A stretch of 64,000 nt of DNA. Origin: Flammeovirga agarivorans. GTDB lineage: Bacteria > Bacteroidota > Bacteroidia > Cytophagales > Flammeovirgaceae. Positions 44,003 to 53,116 of this stretch are shown one piece after another. The notes beneath the pieces are model-generated. The model searched no databases, was not told the origin of the DNA, and saw only the letters and a program-made list of their open reading frames with translations. Each line of letters starts with the position of its first letter. The first letter of the stretch is position 1. The position numbers were made by a program, and so were the translations under genes. The DNA is taken from positions 124,001-188,000 of the forward strand of contig NZ_JABAIL010000002.1 of the NCBI RefSeq assembly GCF_012641475.1. The letters run 5' to 3'.

Positions 44003-44011
44003 TACTATTTT

Positions 44012-45034
44012 ATGCTAAACTGCAAAAACTGTAATACTCCAATAAATGAGGATGATCAATTTTGTCATAAATGTGGTCAGAATACTAAAAACTACAACAT
44101 CAACTTTCGCATTCTTTTAGAAGATTTTCTTGAAGAGGCGTTTGGTTATGACTCAAGAATTAAACACACCATTCTTCCATTTCTTACTAATCCGTCTTAC
44201 CTCTCAAAAGAATTTTTAAGTGGTAAAAGGGTTACTTATGTTCTTCCATTAAGGTTGTATTTGTTTTGTTCGTTACTCTTTATTTTCACTTTTAACAACC
44301 TACTTATTGATAAGCATGGTTTCAAAATCGACTTTAAAGAGTTATTAGCTAAAACAGGTGATACGGTTAAGGAGCAGTTTAAAACAGAAACTAACGACTC
44401 ATACAAGGATTATTATGATATAGATTCTACGGAATACGCTAAAGAGTATATTAATGTCAATGTAGATAATGATTCATTGAGTGACCAACTCACAAAGGAG
44501 CTCAATTTGATTTTTGATGCTATTCGGGAAAGGGAAACTTTAGAAGAATCTTTTATTCAAGATACGCTACATGTACATGATTGGTATAAGGTAAAATTAA
44601 TTAAGCAAGCTAAATACATCTATGAAGATAATGCCGTGTTATTTCTTCAAACCGTTCTGAGCAATATATCAATAGCTATCATGTTGTTAGTACCTATTTT
44701 CGCTCTATATCTTAAAGTTCTGTATGTGAGAAAAAAGAAAGTTCAGAACAGGTATATACAACATTTTATATTCTCAATACACTTGCATGCCTTTGCCTTA
44801 TTCATTTTCACTTTGTGTATAATTTTAGGTCAAATTCATTTTGCTAGTATCAACGTTTTAATCACTCCATTACTTATTTATTGGATGATTATATCTACTC
44901 TAATGTTCAGGAAATTCTATAAACAAAGTTGGAAAAAGACATTATTGAAAGTTTTTGTTGCTATCAACATTCACTGTTTTGTGATTGCCCTAGTTGCTTC
45001 ATTAGAGATTTTCATCTCTCTATATATATTCTAA
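44012..45034 (+). CDS. DUF3667-like membrane protein with N-terminal zinc ribbon
   Basis: The 340-residue protein has a zinc-ribbon with Cys pairs C4-x2-C7 and C18-x2-C21 (CKNC and CHKC) and a FRILLEDFLEEAFGYDSRI-type segment. It then has a membrane helix pair (about residues 75-100), a charged periplasmic or cytoplasmic middle region (about 105-205) and further helices (about 215-240, 255-280, 285-300, 315-338). The layout agrees with DUF3667 proteins of Bacteroidota (zinc ribbon, conserved F-x-x-L-x-x-D/E-F, helices). Their function is unknown. Confidence 0.7.
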   Translation: MLNCKNCNTPINEDDQFCHKCGQNTKNYNINFRILLEDFLEEAFGYDSRIKHTILPFLTNPSYLSKEFLSGKRVTYVLPLRLYLFCSLLFIFTFNNLLIDKHGFKIDFKELLAKTGDTVKEQFKTETNDSYKDYYDIDSTEYAKEYINVNVDNDSLSDQLTKELNLIFDAIRERETLEESFIQDTLHVHDWYKVKLIKQAKYIYEDNAVLFLQTVLSNISIAIMLLVPIFALYLKVLYVRKKKVQNRYIQHFIFSIHLHAFALFIFTLCIILGQIHFASINVLITPLLIYWMIISTLMFRKFYKQSWKKTLLKVFVAINIHCFVIALVASLEIFISLYIF

Positions 45035-45041
45035 AAAAAGA

Positions 45042-45073
45042 AACCCACTGAGAGACGCTTTTCTCAGTGGGTT
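45042..45073 (-). terminator. Bidirectional hairpin terminator between DUF3667 and gltD
   Basis: Arms aacccactgaga (45042-45053) and tctcagtgggtt (45062-45073) with an 8-base loop; a strong T-run follows on the minus strand, so it mainly ends gltD transcripts. Confidence 0.88.
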
Positions 45074-45096
45074 AAAATATAAACCTATTACCGTTA

Positions 45097-46515
45097 TTAA
45101 ACAGTTACAGGTTCTTCATCGAAAATCGATTCTAAAATGGACATTGCAGCCTCTCTTCCATCAAGAGCTGCAGTAACAACTAAATCAGCCCCTCTTACAC
45201 TATCGCCACCAGCGAATACATTCTTTAATGATGTTTCACCTTTGTCGTTAGTTTTGATCGCTCCCCACTCGTTTGTTTCTACTCCTGCATCAGTAATCCA
45301 TTTTAATTTTTCATTACTAAAACCAAGAGCTAGAATAAATACATCAGCTTCAACAATTGCCTCTGATCCTTCAACCTCAGAAACAGCCTGTCTACCTGAA
45401 GCATCTGGTTCAGAAAGTTTCATATCTACGAATTTTGCTCCGTAAACATTACCTTCATCATCAGCAACAAAGTTTTTTGGAGATGTTAAGAACTTAAATT
45501 CTACACCTTCGTCTTTCGCTGCCCTCACTTCTTTGCGGCTACCAGGCATGTTCTCTTCGTCACGACGATAGAAACATGTTACTTTTGCTGCTTTCTCTCT
45601 AATTGAAGTTCTTACACAGTCCATAGCGGTATCACCTCCACCAATTACAACTACACGTTTTCCTTCAACACTATATTTTTTATCATACTGCTTTTCCTCA
45701 ATTTTCTTTTGGATATTCGTCAAGAAAGGAACAGCCATGTAGATGTTATCAGAATTGTAAGCTTCATTACCTAAAGCTCTACCTGCCATTGCTCCTACTC
45801 CTAAGAACACTGCATCGTAATCTTTATTTAATGATTCTAATGTTACATCATTTCCGATATCTACACCTGTATGTAGTTCCATACCTGCTTCAAGAAGTAA
45901 TTCGATTCTTCTTTCTACAGCATGTTTTTCAAGTTTAAAACCAGGAATACCATAAGTAAGTAATCCACCAGCTTTATCTGCTTTTTCAAAAACAACTGGC
46001 TTAACACCAGCTCTTAATAAGAAAGTAGCACAAGATAAACCTGCAGGACCAGAACCTACGATAGCTACCTTTTTGTTCGTTAATTTCTCAGCAAATTCAG
46101 GTTTAAAACCTTTTTTAAAGCCTTTTTCACTAATTGCTACCTCAATTGAACCGATAGTAATGGCTCCAATTGTTTCTTCTTCATTACCATCATTTAGAGT
46201 ACAAGCTCCTTCACACAAACGGTCTTGTGGACAGATTCTACCTAAAATTTCTGGGAAAGGAGAACTCTCGTTAGAAATTTTAAATGCTTGTTCTAAATCT
46301 TTTTCAGCAATAAAGCGTAACCATTGAGGAATATAATTACTTAATGGACAACCTACTGATGAACAATAAGGGTTACCACATTGTACGCATCGTGAAGCTT
46401 GTGAGGCCGTTTCAGAAGTAGTATATACTTCGTTGATCTCATCAAAGTTCCCTACTCTTTCATCTGCAGGACGAAGAGTTGGTGTAATACGTTCTATTTT
46501 AGTGAATTCATACAT
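45097..46515 (-). CDS. gltD: Glutamate synthase small subunit (NADPH)
   Basis: The 472-residue flavoprotein passes electrons from NADPH to the large subunit for glutamate synthesis. It has an N-terminal iron-sulfur region with Cys clusters (CVQCGNPYCSSVGCPL and ICPQDRLCEGAC). An FAD-binding motif is in KKVAIVGSGPAGLSCATFL, and an NADPH-binding motif in GKRVVVIGGGDTAMDCVRT. The C-terminal motif GVFAGGDSVRGA-type (ENVFAGGD) closes the FAD site. It follows gltB at 78 bp, so the pair is gltBD. Length is normal. Confidence 0.95.
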   Translation of the reverse strand: MYEFTKIERITPTLRPADERVGNFDEINEVYTTSETASQASRCVQCGNPYCSSVGCPLSNYIPQWLRFIAEKDLEQAFKISNESSPFPEILGRICPQDRLCEGACTLNDGNEEETIGAITIGSIEVAISEKGFKKGFKPEFAEKLTNKKVAIVGSGPAGLSCATFLLRAGVKPVVFEKADKAGGLLTYGIPGFKLEKHAVERRIELLLEAGMELHTGVDIGNDVTLESLNKDYDAVFLGVGAMAGRALGNEAYNSDNIYMAVPFLTNIQKKIEEKQYDKKYSVEGKRVVVIGGGDTAMDCVRTSIREKAAKVTCFYRRDEENMPGSRKEVRAAKDEGVEFKFLTSPKNFVADDEGNVYGAKFVDMKLSEPDASGRQAVSEVEGSEAIVEADVFILALGFSNEKLKWITDAGVETNEWGAIKTNDKGETSLKNVFAGGDSVRGADLVVTAALDGREAAMSILESIFDEEPVTV

Positions 46516-46593
46516 AATTCTAAATTCTTTTGTTGAGGTGAATGGATTTAAATTTTTAAGAATGTGGGTAATTAAATACCCACATCTTTAAAT

Positions 46594-49500
46594 CTAATTG
46601 CCTTCCATTGGGTTTAATGGAGACTTCATATCTTTAGATGTTACCATGTAGAAGTATCTTACTTCCTCACGGAAATGATCAAGGATATGTTTCGCCTTTG
46701 TAGAACCAGTACGGAACAAGTAGCTACGTAAGATTCTCTGTAAGTAGAAACGTCCTTCATCTCCTTCATCTGTATCAATACGTCTTGCCTTGATAAGTTC
46801 CTGGTTCATCTTGTCGATGAATGAGTTTGTTTTGTCATAGACAAAAGCAACACCACCAGTCATACCTGCTCCGAAGTTGTTACCTGTTTTTCCAAGGATA
46901 ACTACAGTACCACCAGTCATGTATTCACATGGGTGATCACCCGTTCCTTCTACAACAGCTAAAGCTCCTGAGTTTCTTACGGCAAAACGTTCACCTACTT
47001 CACCTCTAACAAATAGTTTACCTCCAGTTGCACCATATAAACAAGTGTTACCTGCTAAGTTACGTCCTTCAGTAATACCATCTTTTGGAGTGATGATAAT
47101 ATGTCCACCACTCATACCTTTACCAACATAATCGTTACCAGTACCTTTCAAGGATAATAACATACCATGGCTTAGTAAACAACCAAATGATTGTCCTGCT
47201 GTACCTGTAAGATTAATTGTAATTAGTTCTTTTGGTAAACCTTTCTTTCCGTGGAATTCTGCGATTTGACCTGAAATTCTTGCACCAAAACTACGATTAG
47301 TGTTTACAATTTCTTTATCAAGAACTGTTCTATAATGTGGTCCTTTGATCACTGGCATCAATTCTGACAAGATCTCTTGTTCGAATTCGTTTGGATCAAA
47401 TGGCTCATTAGAAGCTTTTTCTCTAATGTCTTTACCTTCTGCATAGTAAAGAACATCCTTGAAGTTAAATTTCTTCGCAAAGTCATTGTCAATTACATCT
47501 AATAAATGAGTTTTACCAATGATCTCATCTAATGAAGTATATCCTAATTCTGCTAAGATTTCTCTAACCTCTTCAGCCATTGCTTGTAAGTAGTTCACTA
47601 CACCTTTCACAGTACCCATGTAGTAAGCTCTCAATTGCTCTGATTGAGTTGCAATACCTACTGAACACTTATTAAGGTGACAAACTCTTAAGATCTTACA
47701 ACCAATAGTTGTCAATAATGATGTACCGAATGCAAAGCTTTCTGCACCAATGATTGAAGCTTTTACTAGGTCAAGACCCGTTTTCAAGCCACCATCAGTT
47801 TGTACTTCTACAAAGTGACGAAGTGAGTTCACTTTTAGTGCATTGTGTGCTTCAGCCAATCCAAGTTCCCAAGGGTTACCTGCAAACTTAATTGAACCTA
47901 ATTGAGCTGCACCAGTACCACCATCAGCACCTGAGATAATAATTTTATCTGCATATGCTTTTGCTACACCTACTGCAATAGTACCTACACCTGCAGTTGA
48001 TACCAACTTAACACAGATACGGGCCTTAGGGTTCACTTGCTTTAAATCATAGATTAATTGAGCAAGGTCCTCAATTGAGTAGATATCGTGGTGTGGAGGA
48101 GGAGAAATTAGTGTTACACCTGGAATTGTACATCTTAATTCTGCAATTAAAGATGTTACTTTTGAACCTGGTAACTGTCCACCTTCACCTGGTTTGGCAC
48201 CTTGTGCTACTTTAATTTGAATTTCTTCAGCATTTCTTAAGTAGTGTGGTGTTACACCGAATCTACCAGAAGCAACTTGCTTAATCTTAGAGTTTTTGAT
48301 TGTATTGAAACGCTTAGGATCTTCTCCACCCTCACCAGAGTTAGATTGACCACCAATTGTATTCATTGCTTCTGCTAAAGCTTCGTGAGCTTCTGGTGAA
48401 ATTGAACCTAGAGACATCGCTGCAGATGTAAATCTCTTTGTAATTGCCTCAATTGGTTCAACCTTAGAAATATCAATCGGCTTTCTATCAGATTTGAATA
48501 CAAAGAAGTCACGAATCATACGTAAACCTCTGTTATTAATCTGATCTCTTAATTCAGCATAGTCTTCAGATTTACCTGTTACAGCAAATTTTCTGATACT
48601 TTGTGCTACTTTAGGAGCGAAATCATGATATTCTCCATTTTCAGCGTACTTGTAGAAAGAACCTACTTCAAGAGGATACATCTTTTTGATGAATCTTGTT
48701 TTGTAAGCTGCTTTGTGATAAGCTTCAATTCTTTCTTCAATATCAGAGAAGTCAAGACCTGGGATTAGAGCTTCACTTCTTTGGAAACACTGATCAACGA
48801 TTGAATTGCTAAGACCAATCACATCAAATAGAGATGAGTTTTGGTAAGATTCAATTGTTGCAATACCCATTTTCGACATGATCTTTAATAAACCAGCATT
48901 TAAAGCTTTTTGAACTTTAATTAATGATTTCTTACGAGTCATGTACGAGTCTGCACCTAAGTTTTCTGCTACTTGAAGTGCTGTACCAAACAATAGGTAT
49001 GGGTAAATACCTGTTGCTCCGGTTGCTAATAGAACGGCTGCTGAGTGGGAGTCATACACCTCACCTGTAATTGCAACGATAGACACTTGAGATCTTAAGC
49101 CTTTTTTAGCAAGGTGGTTACTTACATAACCAACAGCCATTGGCATTGGGATCAGCTTTTGTGATTTAGATAAATATCTATCATCTAACATCACAATAGA
49201 AGTATCCTCGTCTCTTACAGAGTTTTCTACTGTTTCACCTAAATCATGTAATGCTTTTTCTAAATCTGTAGTAAAAGCAGTACTGAAGGTTTTATTTGTG
49301 TAATGTGGATCATACAACGAATCGTTATTCAAGCCAAATCTTCTTAACACATCAAAGTGCTCATAAGAAAGAATTGGAGACATTGATTTCAAACGATGTG
49401 CATTGTTTGGTCCATCAATTAATACGTTATTATTTCTACCAAAAGTAACTGCCGTTGACATTACCATTTTCTCACGTAATGGGTCAATCGGTGGGTTGGT

Positions 49501-51027
49501 TACTTGAGCGAATTTCTGACGGAAGAAATCAGTAAAGTTTCTTTGAACATTTGAGAAACAAGCTAATGGTGTATCATCACCCATAGAACCTGTATCTTCT
49601 TTACCAGTTTCAATCATCGGACGAACAACACCTTCTAACACTTCGTTTGTGTAGTTATGGTAACGTTGCTTGTCTACAATATCGTCATATCTATAATCGT
49701 CCATGGTTAAGAAGTTCTTATCCACATGTTCCATTAGATATGCACTATTTTCATGAATCCATTTACCCCAAGGTCTAGCCTCTTTCAGGTATGTATTAAT
49801 TTCATCATGCTTTAAAATTGTTCCATAACGAAGATCAATACCAATCATTTGGCCAGATTGCAATTTACCTTGCTCTCTGATATTATCTTCCTCAAGATCA
49901 ATTACACCATACTCAGAACTAATAACAATTCTGTTATCGTTGGTGATGATATATTTTGCAGGTCTTAAACCATTTCTATCTAGTACACAGCCTAAGTGAC
50001 GACCATCACATAGGTTTAATGCTGCTGGACCATCCCATGCCTCAAAGTTACTTGCTGCATATTCATAGAATGATCTAAGTTTAGCATCTAAGTTTGGTAC
50101 GTTTTGCCATGGTGCAGGCACTACTGAACGAGCTGCTTGGAAGAAATCCATACCAGCCGTTACTAGGAATTCAAAAGCATTATCTAATGAAGCTGAATCT
50201 GATCCACCCGGTACTAAAATCGGGAAGATTCTTTCTAATTCTTCTTCAGTAAATACCTCTGATTTTAATACCTCTTGCTTAATTGAGAAATTAAAGCGGT
50301 TAGCTTGGATTGAGTTAATCTCACCATTATGAGCTAATGTTCTAAATGGTTGAGCTAATCTCCACTGAGGCAATGTATTCGTTGAGAAACGTTGGTGGAA
50401 TACAGCAAATGACACCTCAAATTCTTCTTGTTGTAAATCAACAAAAAGCTCTTTGATATGAGTTGGCATTACTAATCCTTTGTACGAAACTACTTTTTCT
50501 GAGAATGAAGGAATATAGAATCCTTCGTCTTCTCTTAAAGCATGCTCTACTTCTTTTCTTGTAAGATATAAGAGAGCTGAGAAACGTTTCGTAGACATCA
50601 AAGCATTTGGTACTACAAATGCTTGAACGATATCTGGTAGCAATTCAAAAGCTTGCTTACCTAATACTTCTGTATTTAAAGGTACATTTCTAGTGAATAA
50701 TACCTTTAAATCGTTTCTTTCACAGTATTCAGAAAATAATTCTTTTTGTTTATCCGCATCTGTCAAGAACATCATTGCAACAGCATAACGTTGCGGAAGG
50801 TCAATACCATTAAGTTCAGCTTCTTTTCGCATGAATTTATCTGGCATTGAGAATAAGAAACCACTACCATCACCACTCACACCATCTGCTGCAATTGCAC
50901 CACGGTGAATCATTCTTGATAAGGCTTCTATAGCGTCTAAAGTCATTTGCCTTGAGGGCTGATTCTTGTAGTTGGCAATCATACCAAAACCACAATTGTC
51001 CTTAAAGGCCGTTAATCTGTGTTCCAT
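46594..51027 (-). CDS. gltB: Glutamate synthase large subunit
   Basis: The 1477-residue enzyme transfers the glutamine amide to 2-oxoglutarate, giving two glutamates. It has an 11-residue propeptide before the nucleophile Cys (C12 in KDNCGFGMIANYK) of the glutamine amidotransferase domain. The central domain follows, then the FMN-binding synthase domain (SGEGGEDPKRF, GAKPGEGGQLPG, SPPPHHDIYSIEDLAQLI), the 3Fe-4S site with Cys in CKILRVCHLNKCSVGIATQ, and the C-terminal beta-helix (GRNLAGNTCLYGATGG-type). Length is typical. The 350-bp gap upstream (51028-51377) is AT-rich and holds no gene. Confidence 0.96.
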   Translation of the reverse strand: MEHRLTAFKDNCGFGMIANYKNQPSRQMTLDAIEALSRMIHRGAIAADGVSGDGSGFLFSMPDKFMRKEAELNGIDLPQRYAVAMMFLTDADKQKELFSEYCERNDLKVLFTRNVPLNTEVLGKQAFELLPDIVQAFVVPNALMSTKRFSALLYLTRKEVEHALREDEGFYIPSFSEKVVSYKGLVMPTHIKELFVDLQQEEFEVSFAVFHQRFSTNTLPQWRLAQPFRTLAHNGEINSIQANRFNFSIKQEVLKSEVFTEEELERIFPILVPGGSDSASLDNAFEFLVTAGMDFFQAARSVVPAPWQNVPNLDAKLRSFYEYAASNFEAWDGPAALNLCDGRHLGCVLDRNGLRPAKYIITNDNRIVISSEYGVIDLEEDNIREQGKLQSGQMIGIDLRYGTILKHDEINTYLKEARPWGKWIHENSAYLMEHVDKNFLTMDDYRYDDIVDKQRYHNYTNEVLEGVVRPMIETGKEDTGSMGDDTPLACFSNVQRNFTDFFRQKFAQVTNPPIDPLREKMVMSTAVTFGRNNNVLIDGPNNAHRLKSMSPILSYEHFDVLRRFGLNNDSLYDPHYTNKTFSTAFTTDLEKALHDLGETVENSVRDEDTSIVMLDDRYLSKSQKLIPMPMAVGYVSNHLAKKGLRSQVSIVAITGEVYDSHSAAVLLATGATGIYPYLLFGTALQVAENLGADSYMTRKKSLIKVQKALNAGLLKIMSKMGIATIESYQNSSLFDVIGLSNSIVDQCFQRSEALIPGLDFSDIEERIEAYHKAAYKTRFIKKMYPLEVGSFYKYAENGEYHDFAPKVAQSIRKFAVTGKSEDYAELRDQINNRGLRMIRDFFVFKSDRKPIDISKVEPIEAITKRFTSAAMSLGSISPEAHEALAEAMNTIGGQSNSGEGGEDPKRFNTIKNSKIKQVASGRFGVTPHYLRNAEEIQIKVAQGAKPGEGGQLPGSKVTSLIAELRCTIPGVTLISPPPHHDIYSIEDLAQLIYDLKQVNPKARICVKLVSTAGVGTIAVGVAKAYADKIIISGADGGTGAAQLGSIKFAGNPWELGLAEAHNALKVNSLRHFVEVQTDGGLKTGLDLVKASIIGAESFAFGTSLLTTIGCKILRVCHLNKCSVGIATQSEQLRAYYMGTVKGVVNYLQAMAEEVREILAELGYTSLDEIIGKTHLLDVIDNDFAKKFNFKDVLYYAEGKDIREKASNEPFDPNEFEQEILSELMPVIKGPHYRTVLDKEIVNTNRSFGARISGQIAEFHGKKGLPKELITINLTGTAGQSFGCLLSHGMLLSLKGTGNDYVGKGMSGGHIIITPKDGITEGRNLAGNTCLYGATGGKLFVRGEVGERFAVRNSGALAVVEGTGDHPCEYMTGGTVVILGKTGNNFGAGMTGGVAFVYDKTNSFIDKMNQELIKARRIDTDEGDEGRFYLQRILRSYLFRTGSTKAKHILDHFREEVRYFYMVTSKDMKSPLNPMEGN

Positions 51028-51377
51028 AAATAAAGCGTCTTCCGATTTTCGATAATTGTTGGACTTTGGAGGTCTGTTGTTAGCTATATAGCAATCCTAA
51101 TTTTTAAGAATCTAAGAATAATAATTACTATCTATTTGTATTTTGTTCTTTCCTCACAAAGCTTTTACGTTCACAACACTTTCAAATATAAGAGTATTTT
51201 TTAATAAATCATTAATAAATACCACATTATAATGAATATTTCGTATTTATAAGATGAATTATGACAAAATATCAAAAGCATGTTTTATTTATAACACAAA
51301 GAATCTAGATACTATAAATTGTATTTTTTACATTTTTGATTAGTGTAAAATCATCACTTTTTATGGAAAATATTAGG
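51028..51377. other. Intergenic region between gltB and the Crp/Fnr gene
   Basis: Nothing gene-like is present. It is very AT-rich, contains the putative gltB promoter (not pinned down), and includes an imperfect repeat tgattagtgtaaaatcatca near 51340. Confidence 0.6.
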
Positions 51378-52055
51378 TTATTCGGTGTCAAGCATCTGTA
51401 ACAAATTCGTTTTGTTTTTTAAAGTGATAGAAGATCGTGTATAATCTAGTATATCTAACTTCTTGTACTTGCTCATTAATTTAGAAACGGTTTCTCTTGA
51501 TGTACCGATTAACTTCGAGATATCATTCTGTGAATAATGGTGTTTTACAGTATTTCCATCGCTAAACTCATCATCAAAAATATCTTTAATAAATTCAATT
51601 AAGCGTTCATCAGCATCTTTACATACAAGAATTTCTAATCTTCTCTCTATTTTTTTTATTCTCAAACCTATAAGCTTATAGATATACAAACCAAACTGTT
51701 CGTTATCCCTCATTAAGTTTCTCATTTTTTCAATAGATAAAAGACATAGGGCAGTATTATCTCCCTCAGCAATTGCATATTCATCTCTTTTCTGCTGACC
51801 TAGAAGAATTTTCTCTCCAAATATTTCACCTTTAGATAAAATCAGTTTTACTATTTCTTCCCCATCTTGATTGTATTTACATAATTTGACCTTTCCTTTA
51901 CTCACTAAATAGATTTTCTGTTCTTCGTCTTCAGGGAAGTAGATCACTTCTCCTTTTTTGAACATTAAGCCATTATTTTTAAAGTAGTTGTTAATTTTCG
52001 TTGGGCATAAAATTGAATATAAATCAAAGTTATGCATGTGCCAGAGTGAGTCCAT
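51378..52055 (-). CDS. Crp/Fnr-family transcriptional regulator
   Basis: The 225-residue protein has a cyclic-nucleotide-binding-like beta-barrel (about residues 15-120, GEVIYFPEDEEQKIYLVSKGKVKLC), a dimer helix (about 120-145) and a winged helix-turn-helix with NDISKLIGTSRETVSKLMSKYKKL. The recognition sequence R-E-T-V-S-K mixes CRP-type (RETV) and FNR-type (E-x-x-S) positions. The N-terminal cysteine pattern of FNR is absent (one Cys near the start), so it is not a canonical oxygen sensor. It is oriented in the same direction as gltB, 350 bp upstream. Targets are unknown. Confidence 0.85.
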   Translation of the reverse strand: MDSLWHMHNFDLYSILCPTKINNYFKNNGLMFKKGEVIYFPEDEEQKIYLVSKGKVKLCKYNQDGEEIVKLILSKGEIFGEKILLGQQKRDEYAIAEGDNTALCLLSIEKMRNLMRDNEQFGLYIYKLIGLRIKKIERRLEILVCKDADERLIEFIKDIFDDEFSDGNTVKHHYSQNDISKLIGTSRETVSKLMSKYKKLDILDYTRSSITLKNKTNLLQMLDTE

Positions 52056-52104
52056 ATTTCCTTACCTTCTAATTCTAGTATTAAGATAGTTGAATAAAAG
52101 CAAA

Positions 52105-52144
52105 CAAAAAAAGAGACACTTTAATATTTAAAATGCCTCTTTTC
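52105..52144 (-). terminator. Terminator of ttcA
   Basis: On the minus strand, aaaagaggca and tgtctctttt pair (one G-T wobble, further A-T pairs possible inside), with a T-run after. It begins 21 bp after the ttcA stop. Confidence 0.7.
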
Positions 52145-52164
52145 ATATTTATATACAATATCAA

Positions 52165-52971
52165 TTAACTCTTGATAGGTGGTTCTATCATTTTGAAGTT
52201 TTGATAATCATAAAGATCTCTATCTAATAGGTGAGATGGAGAAGTGTTTTTCAATGAATTAAAAATAACTTCTGATCTATCTGGATAATCTTTCTCCCAT
52301 TCTTTCAACATATTTTTAACCATTTGACGTTGAAGTTTTGGTTGAGAACCACATAAATTACATGGAATAATAGGGAATTCCTTTAATTCAGAAAACACCT
52401 CAATATCTTTCTCTTTACAATATGCCAAAGGTCTTATAACAACATGTTTTTGGTCGTCTGTTTTATAGATTGGTGGCATTGCTTCCAACTTACCACTAAA
52501 AAACATATTCAACAGAAATGTCTCAATGATATCATCTCTATGGTGACCTAATGCGATTTTTGTCACACCTAATTCTTCTGCGGCAGTATATAAAGTACCT
52601 CTTCTCAATCTAGAGCATAAAGAACACATCGTCTTCCCTTCACCCAACTTTTCAGTTACAATCGAGTACGTGTCTTTATTCAAAATCTTATAATCAACAC
52701 CTAATTTATCTAAGTACTCGGGTAAAATATGCTCTGGAAAACCCGGCTGTTTCTGATCAAGATTAACAGCAATAATCTCGAAATCATACTTTTTTGTATG
52801 CTGAACATGTAATAATATATCCAACATAGTATAACTATCTTTTCCTCCAGATAAGCAAACCATCACCTTATCTCCATCCTCAATAAGCTTATAATCATCA
52901 ATTGCTTTCCAAACATTTTTATGTAATCGCTTTTGAAGCTTAACCTGTTCTGCTGTTAATGTCTCTATCAT
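52165..52971 (-). CDS. ttcA: tRNA 2-thiocytidine synthetase
   Basis: This 268-residue enzyme thiolates C32 of tRNA. It has an ATP-binding PP-loop ([16 protein letters not shown]), the iron-sulfur Cys pair motif [20 protein letters not shown] and the later Cys motif [16 protein letters not shown], all typical of TtcA. In TtcA, three Cys coordinate a [4Fe-4S] cluster. Length is slightly shorter than E. coli TtcA (311). It stands alone. Confidence 0.92.
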   Translation of the reverse strand: MIETLTAEQVKLQKRLHKNVWKAIDDYKLIEDGDKVMVCLSGGKDSYTMLDILLHVQHTKKYDFEIIAVNLDQKQPGFPEHILPEYLDKLGVDYKILNKDTYSIVTEKLGEGKTMCSLCSRLRRGTLYTAAEELGVTKIALGHHRDDIIETFLLNMFFSGKLEAMPPIYKTDDQKHVVIRPLAYCKEKDIEVFSELKEFPIIPCNLCGSQPKLQRQMVKNMLKEWEKDYPDRSEVIFNSLKNTSPSHLLDRDLYDYQNFKMIEPPIKS

Positions 52972-53057
52972 AGATTTAAAATTTGTGCAAAGATAGAATG
53001 AATCACTGAGAGATTAAACATAATTTCAATCTATACTTCTAACATTTCCATACAAAT

Positions 53058-53098
53058 AAAAAAAACACACACTGCTGTAAGAGTGTGTGTTTTTGAAT
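53058..53098 (-). terminator. Terminator of the giant T9SS protein gene
   Basis: Arms aaaaacacacact (53061-53073) and agtgtgtgttttt (53082-53094) with an 8-base loop; the T-run on the minus strand ends the giant gene (stop at 53117). Confidence 0.92.
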
Positions 53099-53116
53099 TT
53101 ATGTAAAAAGGAAATT

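Noticed and set aside
51378-52055. Crp/Fnr gene as a true oxygen-sensing FNR
   Set aside because: The FNR cysteine cluster at the N-terminus is not present; only isolated Cys residues occur, so oxygen sensing through an iron-sulfur cluster is not supported.
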